DNA of 64,000 nt from Paenibacillus sp. FSL R10-2734 (GTDB lineage: Bacteria > Bacillota > Bacilli > Paenibacillales > Paenibacillaceae). Of this stretch, positions 7,934-16,628 are shown in pieces (the first letter of the stretch is position 1; each line of letters opens with the position of its first letter). The DNA is taken from the NCBI RefSeq assembly GCF_037963865.1, contig NZ_CP150170.1, positions 5,828,001 to 5,892,000 of the forward strand, read 5' to 3'. Position numbers and translations under genes: made by a program. Below the pieces are notes generated by a model, which was not told the DNA's origin, did not search any database, and saw only the letters and a list, made by a program, of their open reading frames with translations.

Positions 7934-9601
7934 TTATTTCTGCTGACTTTGCCCAGTAGTCGTATCAAAATCATTTTTGTTGCCGATGGTAACGGAAAGA
8001 TCCATTGGTTTACCATCGCGCACTACATTTAGTGTTACTTTGTCACCGACTTTTAGCGTTTGAATGAAAGCGATCAGATCCTGGTTCGTTGCATACTTTG
8101 TTCCATTCGCACCTGTAATAATATCGTAAGGGCGCAAGTCAGCGGCATATGCTGGCGATTTAAAGATAATATCTGCTACAACAGAGCCTTCTTTAATATC
8201 TGTGCCCATTTGCTTAGCAACCTCATCTGTAATTGTCATAAGCGTTGCTCCAATGAATGGAACTGGTTCTTTTGGAATCGCTTGGTTCGCTTCCAGTTTA
8301 TCTACGACTTCTTTAATCGTATTCACAGCGATAGCGAAACCTATACCTTGGGAATCTGTGCTAACCGCTACGTTCATACCAATTACCTGTCCATTCATAT
8401 TGAGCAGTGGACCACCGGAGTTACCAGGGTTGATAGAAGCGTCAGTTTGCAGCAGATTTTTGTAGTTGCGTGTTCCACTACCATCTTCTTCCGCAATATC
8501 AATACTACGTCCTTTTGCACTTAGTACACCGGAAGTTACAGTATGATCGAAGCCTTGCGGGTTACCGATAGCAACCACTTCTGATCCTACTTTCAGACTA
8601 TCCGAATCTCCAAGAGCAACTGTAGGGAAGTCCTTGTCTCCTTCAATCTTCAGTACTGCCAAGTCCAGATCCTTGCTAGAGCCCAGCAATTTTGCTTCGT
8701 ATGGTTTGGTAACGCCATCCACTGTAACTTGGATTACATCTGCATTTTCAATGACGTGCTGATTGGTCAAAATATATCCAGATTTCTCATAAATGAAGCC
8801 TGTTCCAATACCCTGAGGGATAAGCTGTGATGACGAATCTGATCCTGACTTGGAATCCTGCTCATTTTGTGAAGAACCACTTCCACCGTATTGATCTCCG
8901 AAGAAGAATTGAGAGAACGGATCACTCAAATTCGGACTGGATGAACTTCCATTACGCGAACCCGATTTCACTAATGTCTCAATCTTGACGACTGCTGGTC
9001 CAACCGCATCAACTACCCCCGTTACATCACGAGATCCTTTCACCAATGATGTTGTAGTAGTATTAGGTGTAACATTAGCACTCTCATCCGTCGTCTTCGC
9101 TGTACCATTCGATCCTGAGCTTGCAATGGTTGAGGCTGTATCCCCTGTGAACCAGTTGCCTCGATCCGCCATAAACATTGAACCGGAGAGAACGACCATA
9201 CCAGCTAGGAAAGAAATCAATACTGTTTTTACTGAGCTTTTTGGCTTTTTATTAAATTGCCAGCCACCGCCACCTTCAGAACCGCCTCCGCCGTTTCCAC
9301 CTCGTCCACCGCCATTACCATCGTAGCCTGTACTGCGGAATGAACTGTTATATGGGAGTGGTTTTACGGGCTGTGGAGGTGTAATCTCTACCCGCTCCGG
9401 CTCCATCCGATTGTAATGCTGAGCACTTCCGTCAACGTTACTTTCATCTTTATTCAAAGATTTAAATGGACCGTAAGAATAGTAGTATGATGATCCTGAT
9501 TCAGATGACGGGTTATTATTGCTGCTATTGTTATTATTGTCCCATTCCCGATCCGGTGCCGGTCCATTGTCACGATTGAAATTATTTTTGTTATCGTCCA
9601 T
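7934..9601 (-). CDS. htrA: HtrA/DegP-type membrane-anchored serine protease
   Basis: This 555-aa protein is a quality-control protease of the cell surface. The first 120 residues are cytoplasmic and low in complexity, rich in Asn, Ser and Gly (including a Gly-rich run near 98-110). A membrane segment follows near 125-145. The trypsin-like domain has His in ILTNQHVI, Asp in LDLAVLKIE and Ser in GNSGGPLLN. A C-terminal PDZ domain includes GSVVADI and PYDIITGANG. The start is ATG 9601 behind AGGAGG. The gene ends in its own terminator just before the two-component pair, which suggests a CssRS/HtrA-like stress unit. Confidence 0.92.
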   Translation of the reverse strand: MDDNKNNFNRDNGPAPDREWDNNNNSSNNNPSSESGSSYYYSYGPFKSLNKDESNVDGSAQHYNRMEPERVEITPPQPVKPLPYNSSFRSTGYDGNGGGRGGNGGGGSEGGGGWQFNKKPKSSVKTVLISFLAGMVVLSGSMFMADRGNWFTGDTASTIASSGSNGTAKTTDESANVTPNTTTTSLVKGSRDVTGVVDAVGPAVVKIETLVKSGSRNGSSSSPNLSDPFSQFFFGDQYGGSGSSQNEQDSKSGSDSSSQLIPQGIGTGFIYEKSGYILTNQHVIENADVIQVTVDGVTKPYEAKLLGSSKDLDLAVLKIEGDKDFPTVALGDSDSLKVGSEVVAIGNPQGFDHTVTSGVLSAKGRSIDIAEEDGSGTRNYKNLLQTDASINPGNSGGPLLNMNGQVIGMNVAVSTDSQGIGFAIAVNTIKEVVDKLEANQAIPKEPVPFIGATLMTITDEVAKQMGTDIKEGSVVADIIFKSPAYAADLRPYDIITGANGTKYATNQDLIAFIQTLKVGDKVTLNVVRDGKPMDLSVTIGNKNDFDTTTGQSQQK

Positions 9602-9766
9602 GTTCTATTCCTCCTGCACCCTGTCATCCTGACAAGGATTAATTTGTTTTCTTGTTTCTTATTTTGTACTTTAAACCTTAAGGTCACATTAAAAACAATT
9701 TAAGCGGAGATAAAAGATATAGGCAAATAGTCGGAATTTGGTTTCAGGAGGCACACCTTTGTTAGG

Positions 9767-9882
9767 AGGGACTGGGTTTCAGGCTACACCGCTGTTGAAA
9801 TCATATTCCTTTGAATTGACCCTGCGGGTGGAATATGATTTCAAAGGCGGACGTAAACTTTTCGCTCTGATACCCAATCCCT
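9767..9882. repeat. Dispersed palindromic element, copy 1
   Basis: The outer arms AGGGACTGGGTTTCAG (9767-9782) and CTGATACCCAATCCCT (9867-9882) enclose an inner inverted repeat of 21 nt with two mismatches (9789-9809 and 9830-9850). The element carries the tags CGCTGTT (9790-9796) and AAAGGCG (9843-9849), which flank the inner stem in the same way in the copies at 37100 and 56229. The stem sequence itself differs between copies. It lies downstream of the liaFSR terminator and upstream of htrA. Confidence 0.6.
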
Positions 9883-9894
9883 AAGCAGGGAAGT

Positions 9895-9938
9895 AAAAAA
9901 AGAAGTTCGGGCGCGGAAAACAACGCGGCCCGAACTTC
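9895..9938 (-). terminator. Terminator of the liaFSR operon
   Basis: On the minus strand GAAGTTCGGGC pairs with GCCCGAACTTC, followed by seven T. It sits 310 bp beyond the liaR stop, so the four palindromes at 9967-10149 would be part of the 3' untranslated RNA. Confidence 0.8.
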
Positions 9939-9966
9939 CAAACATACAACATGCTTAAATAATTAA

Positions 9967-10149
9967 TTAGGGAAAACCTCCCTAATAATGTGAGATTTAT
10001 CGTGTGCCAAGCGTGAATTAGGGAAAATCCCCCTAATTATCGGGGCGATTCATTCATAAAGAGCGTATTCTCGTATTGATTAGGGAGGAATTCCCTAAAA
10101 GCCACAATTTGAACGGATAATTGACTAATTTTAGGGAGGATTTCCCTAA
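9967..10149. repeat. Array of four 19-bp hairpin units
   Basis: Four imperfect palindromes start at 9967, 10018, 10080 and 10131: TTAGGGAAAACCTCCCTAA, TTAGGGAAAATCCCCCTAA, TTAGGGAGGAATTCCCTAA and TTAGGGAGGATTTCCCTAA. Each can fold as TTAGGGA/TCCCTAA or nearly so. The spacing is 51, 62 and 51 bp. The first two units read in one orientation and the last two in the other, so the whole array is a large inverted arrangement of two 70-bp halves. The 32-bp segments between units show only weak similarity. It lies between liaR and the operon terminator. The function is unknown. Confidence 0.75.
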
Positions 10150-10248
10150 TCCGCAAAGTGTGTAGATTCTAAGTCTGGTTTACGGGTTCGGAGGGTTACT
10201 TGCGAGCGTTGTTAAAGCCCACTTTTAAGCACCAATAACCAACCTACC

Positions 10249-10902
10249 CTACCCCTGAGCCCAACCCTTCCGATGAGCATAAATAGCCAGCTGAGTACGA
10301 TCATCAAGCTCGCATTTCATTAGCAGGTTGCTAACATGCGTCTTCACCGTCTTGATGCTGATATGCAGCTCCTCGCCGATATCCTTATTGGTCTTGCCCT
10401 CGGCAATGAGCAGCAGAACCTCCTTCTCACGCTCTGTCAAGCCGGAGGAATCGCCTTGCACAGTTCGCTGGCGAATGCCACGTGTCAGCGCTTGCGATAC
10501 ATCGCCAGTCATGACTGGCATACCACGGAATGCACCTTGCAGTGCATAGATCAGCTCCTCTGCTGACACAGTTTTGAGCACATAGCTGACTGCTCCAGCT
10601 TCTATAGCGTCTACGACGAGGTCATCCTCAAGGAAGCTGGTCAAGATAACGATTTTGAGGCCAGGAAATTCTGACAGCACCGCACGAGTAGTCTCCACGC
10701 CATTCATCACAGGCATCATCAGATCCATCAGCACGAGATCGGGCAAACCTTCATGACCACCAGCACGCAGCATTTCCAGCGCTTCCTGTCCATTGGCTGC
10801 TTCTCCTATAACCTCAAACGTCGGCTCCAGCATCAGATATGTTTTGAGACCCATCCGTACCATATCGTGATCATCTACAAGCAATACTCTTATGACACTC
10901 AT
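10249..10902 (-). CDS. liaR: NarL-family response regulator LiaR
   Basis: The 217-aa regulator has a receiver domain (LLVDDHDMV, phosphoacceptor Asp60 in LVLMDLMMP, VLKTVSAEEL) and a LuxR-type helix-turn-helix (LTEREKEVLLLIAEGKTN, HISIKTVKTHVSNLL). It is the last gene of liaF-liaS-liaR, 3 bp after liaS. In Bacillus LiaR is activated by LiaS on cell-envelope damage such as lipid II-binding antibiotics. The assignment rests on the gene order with a recognisable LiaF. Confidence 0.92.
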   Translation of the reverse strand: MSVIRVLLVDDHDMVRMGLKTYLMLEPTFEVIGEAANGQEALEMLRAGGHEGLPDLVLMDLMMPVMNGVETTRAVLSEFPGLKIVILTSFLEDDLVVDAIEAGAVSYVLKTVSAEELIYALQGAFRGMPVMTGDVSQALTRGIRQRTVQGDSSGLTEREKEVLLLIAEGKTNKDIGEELHISIKTVKTHVSNLLMKCELDDRTQLAIYAHRKGWAQG

Positions 10903-10905
10903 GCT

Positions 10906-11982
10906 CTATTCCTCCTCGTCCTCTGTAATTGTTCCTATCGCTCTTTTTCCCTCTGACTCAGAGTTCCCTTGCACAAACTTAGGGATATGTACGCGTATGG
11001 TCGTTCCCGCACCTTTACGACTAATAATCTCCACTTGTCCGCCCAGCTTCTCCGCACGCTCACGCATGGTGGTAAGACCGTACGAACCTTGTTTTTGCTG
11101 TATATGTTCAAAGCCTTGACCGTCATCACTAATGCTCAGCACAACCTGTCTCGACCCTTCACGCAGCGATAGACTAACCAGTCTAGCCCCAGCATGCTTC
11201 ACAATATTCGCCATGGCCTCCTGAATAATCAGAAACAGCTGATGTTCAATTGCCTCGGACAATTCTCCTTGCAGTTCAAGCTCCTTCATTCCTTTTAAAC
11301 CGTTCTGGCGGCAATAGTCCGGGAACCATTTTTCCAGTGCTTCGAACAGATTCCTGCCTTCCAGCTCCACCGGTCGCAACTGTGCAATGAGTGCTCTCAT
11401 CTGCTTTTGTGCCATCTGTGACATTGCAATTAACTGATCCATTACCAACTGCCCTTGAGCTTCATTGACTTTCAGCACTTTAGGCAGCGAAGAAGCCGAC
11501 ATGTGGATGGCAAAAAGCTGCTGGCTCACCGTATCATGCAAATCCCGGGCCATACGCCTTCTTTCCTCCAGCACCGCGCTCTCCGCTGCCTGTTCCTTCT
11601 CAATAACCTCTTGTTCACCTAATCGCTGCAGTAGCTGCATCTTGTTCTCAACTGTATCCATCATGACATTAAATTCGTGATACACCCTCGCAAAAGACTG
11701 GTCATCGCTCTCTGGCATCCTTACAGAAAGGTTTCCTTTTGCCACCTGCAGCATGTTCAAATCCAGATGATCAATCCGGCGCTGAATCCGCTGACCTGCC
11801 ATATAGCCGATAATTACGGCGCACAACACGATACCGATGCACAGATACAGCCACATGCGATAATCTTCAACTTCGATATAACCAAGGCAGGCGCCCGCAT
11901 ACATTAACCCAGCACTTACTCCTCCACTGAGCAAAAAATAGAACGTCAACAACCATTTGGTATTACTGATGATCGTCCCCAT
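10906..11982 (-). CDS. liaS: Sensor histidine kinase LiaS
   Basis: The 358-aa kinase has two membrane helices near the N-terminus (about 9-32 and 44-62), a HAMP-like region and a HisKA_3 dimerisation domain with phosphorylated His in MARDLHDTVSQQLFA. The ATPase domain has EAMANIVKHA (N box), ISDDGQGF and GSYGLTTMRERAEKLGG. The very short extracytoplasmic loop marks it as an intramembrane-sensing kinase, as known for LiaS. The start codon follows the liaF stop directly. LiaF is expected to inhibit it in the absence of stress. Confidence 0.92.
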   Translation of the reverse strand: MGTIISNTKWLLTFYFLLSGGVSAGLMYAGACLGYIEVEDYRMWLYLCIGIVLCAVIIGYMAGQRIQRRIDHLDLNMLQVAKGNLSVRMPESDDQSFARVYHEFNVMMDTVENKMQLLQRLGEQEVIEKEQAAESAVLEERRRMARDLHDTVSQQLFAIHMSASSLPKVLKVNEAQGQLVMDQLIAMSQMAQKQMRALIAQLRPVELEGRNLFEALEKWFPDYCRQNGLKGMKELELQGELSEAIEHQLFLIIQEAMANIVKHAGARLVSLSLREGSRQVVLSISDDGQGFEHIQQKQGSYGLTTMRERAEKLGGQVEIISRKGAGTTIRVHIPKFVQGNSESEGKRAIGTITEDEEE

Positions 11983-13059
11983 CTAACCCACCGTTTTAAC
12001 TTTAATGTCACCTATAAAAGCACTTACGGTAATGCGAACTTTTTTGCCGGCTTCTTTATAGTAAGGTGTCTTGCATTGAACACTGCTCATAAATCCACTG
12101 CGAGACTGATCCAGAACCTCCATATCGCCGATAAAAGAACTGCTGTTCACTGAAATACCCAGATCCATATCATTCGGAATATACACCTTAATGTCACCTA
12201 TAAAAGCGGAGATATTAATTTTCGTTTCTCCATAAGCAATTTGCGCGTTCGTCAGATCAAGGACAGTATCGCCTATAAACTGCGAGACATTCGTGTTCTT
12301 CAGTTGAAAATGCTCGCGCCCCATGTGGACATCCCCGATAAAAGCAGAGCGATTGGTCGACTCCTTGTTACTCTCTGATTCCTGGAACTCCTCATGCCAC
12401 TCCCCATGTCTTCTAGCGTGACGCTCATGACGTTCCTGACGTCTGCGCTCATGGCGCTCCTGTTTCTCCTGCCAACGTGATTCAGCGGTGGACTTAAAAG
12501 CTCCCGTTCCGTCCTCATCCTCTTCTTCATCTTTTTGAAGATTAATATTCCAGTCTCGCCCACCAGAAGGTTTGCCGAATTTCTGTTCAAATTGCTCATC
12601 TAGCGTGGAATCCAGCGGCTTTGGCGGCTCCACATCCAGTGAGCTTTTTCCTGAAGGAAAGTGATCATTCGGTGACGTTGGAGCAGGTGGCACTGGTGGT
12701 ACTGAACCTCTTGGTTTAAAAATCACATAAAGTCCGCCACCAATAAGCATGATTGGAATGAACATTTTGAAAAAATCCCCGGCCGAAATATCGAACCAGT
12801 CCAAGTTCCGTCCAAGGAAGAACACTCCGATCGCCAGAAAGAAAAAACCGCCAATAGGTGAAGATCCACCTTTTGAATGTTCGTCTCCCGTCCCCAGAAG
12901 TCGCTTCATCCCCATTAGGATCAAAATAACAGGCCAATAATTTGAGATCAAATAGCCTAAGCTGAAATCGGTGTAACCCAATTGTCTGAGTAGAAACATG
13001 GCTCCAATCCCTATCAAGATCAGGCCACCAAAAATCTGACTTGTGAACCTTCTTTTCAT
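11983..13059 (-). CDS. liaF: LiaF-like inhibitor with charged linker
   Basis: LiaF is the membrane inhibitor of LiaS. The protein is 358 aa, against about 240 in B. subtilis. Four hydrophobic segments lie in the first 115 residues. A linker of about 120 residues follows that is rich in Pro, Glu, Arg and His, including EKQERHERRRQERHERHARR. The C-terminal beta-helix-like domain has five SxFIGD turns (SAFIGDVHM, SQFIGDTVL, SAFIGDIKVYIP, SSFIGDMEV, SAFIGDIKVKTV). The extra length is all in the linker. The start is ATG 13059 behind AAGGGG. It leads the liaFSR operon. Confidence 0.88.
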   Translation of the reverse strand: MKRRFTSQIFGGLILIGIGAMFLLRQLGYTDFSLGYLISNYWPVILILMGMKRLLGTGDEHSKGGSSPIGGFFFLAIGVFFLGRNLDWFDISAGDFFKMFIPIMLIGGGLYVIFKPRGSVPPVPPAPTSPNDHFPSGKSSLDVEPPKPLDSTLDEQFEQKFGKPSGGRDWNINLQKDEEEDEDGTGAFKSTAESRWQEKQERHERRRQERHERHARRHGEWHEEFQESESNKESTNRSAFIGDVHMGREHFQLKNTNVSQFIGDTVLDLTNAQIAYGETKINISAFIGDIKVYIPNDMDLGISVNSSSFIGDMEVLDQSRSGFMSSVQCKTPYYKEAGKKVRITVSAFIGDIKVKTVG

Positions 13060-13165
13060 ATTCCATTTCCCCTTTAAATTAGTGGAACGCTCTCTTCTTC
13101 AATCTTATAGCCTTAGTCTACAGGAAGAAAGCGCTCATAAACAGCGGCGAGAGAAGGAACTCCCA

Positions 13166-13183
13166 CTCAGTCTCTAGACCGAG
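13166..13183. promoter_or_regulatory. Operator-like palindrome upstream of liaF
   Basis: CTCAGTCTCTAGACCGAG is an 18-bp inverted repeat with one mismatch, 107 bp before the liaF start. Response regulators of the LiaR/VraR type bind short inverted repeats, so this may be an autoregulatory site. That is inferred from symmetry and position only. Confidence 0.35.
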
Positions 13184-13221
13184 ACGTATGGGATATTATT
13201 CTATATACTACTATATATATG

Positions 13222-13267
13222 AAAAAAAGACCGCCCCTCAGTTATAAACTGATCTGGGACGGTCTCT
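13222..13267 (-). terminator. Terminator of the small gene at 13299
   Basis: On the minus strand AGACCGTCCC...ACTGAGGGGCGGTCT forms a stem with inner CAGT/ACTG and runs into seven T. Confidence 0.8.
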
Positions 13268-13298
13268 TTATTCAGCAGTCTTCTGCATCAGTAGCGCA

Positions 13299-13442
13299 TT
13301 ATTGTTGCGGTTTCTGAGCTGGTTTAGAAGTATTTCCACTTTGCTTAGTAGCGCCGTCATTCTCAACAGCAAACTCAGCATTGTATTTTTCATTCGGTGT
13401 TTTGTAATTGTCTTGAACTTTAGATTTTTTATTATTAGCCAC
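13299..13442 (-). CDS. Small 47-aa protein, possible gamma-type spore protein
   Basis: A GTG start at 13442 has a strong AAGGGAGGTG 6 nt upstream, and the frame ends at TAA 13299 before a good terminator, so it is very likely expressed. The product is hydrophilic, rich in Asn, Lys and Gln (MANNKKSKVQDNYKTPNEKY at the start), and contains YNAEFAVENDGA. That segment resembles the EFASETNA block of gamma-type small acid-soluble spore proteins (SspE), which are mobilised as amino-acid reserve on germination. The match is short, so the family call is tentative. The gene stands alone between liaF and the 3D-domain gene. Confidence 0.55.
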   Translation of the reverse strand: MANNKKSKVQDNYKTPNEKYNAEFAVENDGATKQSGNTSKPAQKPQQ

Positions 13443-13618
13443 GGAATTCACCTCCCTTATCTCTTATGCAGCATAGATAATGCTTACTAAGAGAACATCT
13501 CGGATGAGGCTAATGCTCTGCCCCAGTCCGTATTATGGCAAGGTGATGTCACTATTATGCATGACCAAGTGAAAATAAGTTCAATCCACCAAATTCATTG
13601 AAATACAAATCCTAAATG

Positions 13619-14479
13619 TTAAATGGATTCTTCCAGCAGAGATTGCGGTACGGCATTATAAGTCTCAATCGCCTGGCTTAGCTTCTTCAGCATAGCTTCA
13701 GTACATTTACCGTTACCGCGCTTAATGAGCTGAACTTCAACTGATTTTTTGCCCCATTCCTTATACACCTGTTTCGTGGTAGCAAAATACAAATCAATCT
13801 TCCGCCCTTTAATGGCAGATCCTGTATCAGCGACTATACCGTACCCATAACCAGGTATATACAATATACTCCCTAACGGTATTACCTTAGGGTCAGCAGC
13901 AATGGTCGAGACTGTATTCTTATCTCTACGTACTTTCACACCTGAATAGGTGATTCCGTATTCGGGATGTTTTGAAGTTTTACCTGTAGATTCATAACCC
14001 GCAGTATAACCCGTCGCCATCACTTTCATTGAAGTGATAATCTGGTCAGCTGCTGGCGCAGCTACAGGAACAGAATTTGGTGCTTTTGAAGAACCAGCGC
14101 CCCCATTCCCTTTGGTAGTTGGAGCTTTGGTAGCTGGCGCTTTGGTGCTCTGTGGTGACAATGTAGCTGCTGGTTTATTTTTCGTTGTCGCAGGTAATAC
14201 AGATGTTCTAGAATGTTGATCATTTGACAATAATGTGGCGCGGCCTGTCGCAAGTACAACTGGTTGCTCTTTGGTACTCAATGAGCCAGAGTTAGCCTGC
14301 GTATGTTGCAACTTGTTCGATAGCGCATTGCCAAAGTCCGTGTGCTGTAATGTGTCTCCTATACCGTTAGCCACAACTGCTTGATGCTTTGATTCAGGAA
14401 TGACACCTGCAACAGTCAACAGCAGAACTATTGTGACGAAAAGACACCAAAACCTCTGAAATATGCCCATTTTGTTCAT
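13619..14479 (-). CDS. Secreted 3D-domain protein
   Basis: The 286-aa protein has an N-terminal hydrophobic segment (signal peptide or anchor) and a long Ser/Thr/Ala/Pro-rich linker with tandem TKAPATKAPTTK. The C-terminal 3D domain has MKVMATGYTAGYESTGKTS, STIAADPKVIPLGSILYIPG and GIVADTGSAIKGRKIDLYF, including the conserved aspartates. 3D domains occur in cell-wall enzymes related to lytic transglycosylases and in the YabE/YocH group, so a role in peptidoglycan turnover is likely. ATG 14479 has GGGGGAGG 8 nt upstream and is preferred over an in-frame ATG at 14521. Confidence 0.85.
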   Translation of the reverse strand: MNKMGIFQRFWCLFVTIVLLLTVAGVIPESKHQAVVANGIGDTLQHTDFGNALSNKLQHTQANSGSLSTKEQPVVLATGRATLLSNDQHSRTSVLPATTKNKPAATLSPQSTKAPATKAPTTKGNGGAGSSKAPNSVPVAAPAADQIITSMKVMATGYTAGYESTGKTSKHPEYGITYSGVKVRRDKNTVSTIAADPKVIPLGSILYIPGYGYGIVADTGSAIKGRKIDLYFATTKQVYKEWGKKSVEVQLIKRGNGKCTEAMLKKLSQAIETYNAVPQSLLEESI

Positions 14480-14532
14480 GTGATAAACCTCCCCCTTATT
14501 AGCGAAGGTTTCCCGATTCACAAAATTTTATA

Positions 14533-14559
14533 CATGAAGATCAATTTTTGATCCTCATG
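14533..14559 (-). terminator. Possible terminator of thrS
   Basis: On the minus strand CATGAGGATCAA and TTGATCTTCATG form a 12-bp stem (one G-U) with a 3-nt loop. The following sequence TATAAAATTTT is only a weak T-run. Confidence 0.4.
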
Positions 14560-14618
14560 AGCATATGACAGAGGTCGTTATTAAACGTTTTTTTGATGTT
14601 GATTATTACAAGGTTTTA

Positions 14619-16556
14619 TTAGATTACACGGTCTGCGATTTCCTGAGCCAGTAGCTCAATAACTTCTTGAAGCGGCTTAGCTCCAATGTCGCCTTCTCCA
14701 CGCTTACGGATGGAAACTGTCTGAGCATTCATCTCATTCTCGCCAATTACGAACATGTATGGCAGCTTCTCCAATTGAGCTTCACGAATCTTATAACCAA
14801 GCTTCTCATTGCGTAGATCTGCCTCAGCGGAGATGCCACGGCGACGCAGCTTGTCAGTAACTTCTTTAGCATAATCGTCGAAGGCAGTGGATACAGGGAT
14901 GACTTTAACCTGCTGTGGAGACAACCAAAGCGGCAGAGATCCCGCAAAGTTCTCTAACAAGAAAGCAACAAAACGCTCCATTGTACCCAAAATACCGCGG
15001 TGTAGAACGACTGGACGGTGTTTTTGACCATCGTCACCGATATATTCAAGCTCGAATTTTTCAGGTAACAAGAAGTCGATTTGCACAGTGGATAGCGTCT
15101 CTTCCTTGCCTAATACAGTCTTGATTTGTACATCCAATTTTGGACCGTAAAATGCTGCTTCACCTTCCGCTTCATAGAACGGCAGTCCCGCTTCTTCTAC
15201 AACCTCGCGCAGCATCCGCTGAGCAGTTTCCCACATATTATCATTATCATAATATTTCTCAGTATCTTTAGGATCTCTATAAGATAAGCGGAAACGGTAA
15301 TCATTAATACCGAAGTCTTTGTAGACCTGCTGGATCAGCTCGATTACACGAATGAACTCCCCTTTAATTTGGTCCAGACGACAGAAAATATGGGAGTCAT
15401 TAAGAGTCATAGAACGCACACGGTGCAAACCAGTCAACGCTCCCGACATTTCATAACGGTGCTGGATACCAAGCTCAGCGATACGGATCGGAAGATCACG
15501 GTAGCTGTGCATAGAGCTCTTATAGATCATCATGTGATGCGGACAGTTCATTGGGCGAAGAACAAATTCTTCGTTATCAATAGTCATCTTAGGGAACATG
15601 TCCTCTTGATAGTGCTCCCAGTGTCCGGAAGTTTTATATAGTTCAACATTACCCAGAACTGGTGTGTATACATGCTGGTATCCCAAGCTTGCTTCCAGAT
15701 CCACGATGTAACGTTCTAGAATGCTGCGCAGTTTGGCACCCTTAGGCAACCAGATCGGCAAGCCTTGTCCAACTAATTGGTTAAAAGTAAAGATTTCAAG
15801 CTCTTTACCCAGCTTACGGTGATCGCGTTTCTTCGCTTCTTCGAGCAGGCGAAGATGCTCATCCAGCTGCGCTTTTTTAATCCAAGCCGTACCATAGACG
15901 CGTTGAAGCATCTTATTCTTACTGTCACCGCGCCAGTATGCACCCGCTACATTCATCAATTTGAATACTTTGATCTTAGCAGTCGACGGCACATGTGGTC
16001 CACGGCACAAGTCGAAGAATTCACCTTGTTCATAGATTGTAATTACACTATCTTCAGCAAGTGCTTCGATCAATTCGATCTTGTAAGGATCGCCTAGCTC
16101 ACCGAATATTTCAAGAGCTTCCTTCCGGCTTACTTCCTTGCGTACGATTGGAAGGTTCTCAGAAATAATACGATCCATTTCCTTTTCGATCTTTAATAGA
16201 TCTTCTGGGTTAAGAGGATGCTCCAGATCCATATCGTAGTAGAAACCGTCTTCGATAACCGGACCTACTCCAAGTTTTACTTCCTTAGTTCCGTACAAAC
16301 GTCTTACAGCTTGTGCCATCAAATGAGCTGTACTGTGACGCATAACTTCAAGACCTTCAGGTGAATCCAAAGTTACGATCTCTACTAGTGCGCCTTCCTC
16401 AAGTGGAGTGGACAGGTCCACAACAATACCGTTCAGTTTACCTGCTGCCGCGTTCTTACGAAGTCCACTGCTGATCGAAGCTGCTACATCATCAATGCTA
16501 CTACCCTCTGCATATTCCCGAACAGAACCGTCCGGAAGCTTAATATTTACTGACAT
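14619..16556 (-). CDS. thrS: Threonyl-tRNA synthetase
   Basis: ThrRS (645 aa) charges tRNA-Thr. The domains in order are an N-terminal TGS domain and an editing/SAD domain with HSTAHLMAQAVRR and the zinc-type Cys/His signature CRGPHVPST. The class II core has LRPMNCPHHMMIY, RIAELGIQHRYEMSGALTGL, FYGPKLDVQ and LHRGILGTMERF. The C-terminal anticodon-binding domain begins near QVKVIPVSTAF. The start is ATG 16556 behind GGAGG. A T-box leader lies between promoter and gene, so expression should rise when tRNA-Thr is uncharged. Confidence 0.97.
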   Translation of the reverse strand: MSVNIKLPDGSVREYAEGSSIDDVAASISSGLRKNAAAGKLNGIVVDLSTPLEEGALVEIVTLDSPEGLEVMRHSTAHLMAQAVRRLYGTKEVKLGVGPVIEDGFYYDMDLEHPLNPEDLLKIEKEMDRIISENLPIVRKEVSRKEALEIFGELGDPYKIELIEALAEDSVITIYEQGEFFDLCRGPHVPSTAKIKVFKLMNVAGAYWRGDSKNKMLQRVYGTAWIKKAQLDEHLRLLEEAKKRDHRKLGKELEIFTFNQLVGQGLPIWLPKGAKLRSILERYIVDLEASLGYQHVYTPVLGNVELYKTSGHWEHYQEDMFPKMTIDNEEFVLRPMNCPHHMMIYKSSMHSYRDLPIRIAELGIQHRYEMSGALTGLHRVRSMTLNDSHIFCRLDQIKGEFIRVIELIQQVYKDFGINDYRFRLSYRDPKDTEKYYDNDNMWETAQRMLREVVEEAGLPFYEAEGEAAFYGPKLDVQIKTVLGKEETLSTVQIDFLLPEKFELEYIGDDGQKHRPVVLHRGILGTMERFVAFLLENFAGSLPLWLSPQQVKVIPVSTAFDDYAKEVTDKLRRRGISAEADLRNEKLGYKIREAQLEKLPYMFVIGENEMNAQTVSIRKRGEGDIGAKPLQEVIELLAQEIADRVI

Positions 16557-16628
16557 TCAAATTCCTCCTTCATATCGTTAAGCCTAGTGGCCAGTTTAAG
16601 CTTGCGGAACGGAAATATCCACGCATAC

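Noticed and set aside
9967..10149. CRISPR array
   Set aside because: The repeats are only 19 bp, alternate in orientation, have just four units, and no cas gene is nearby.
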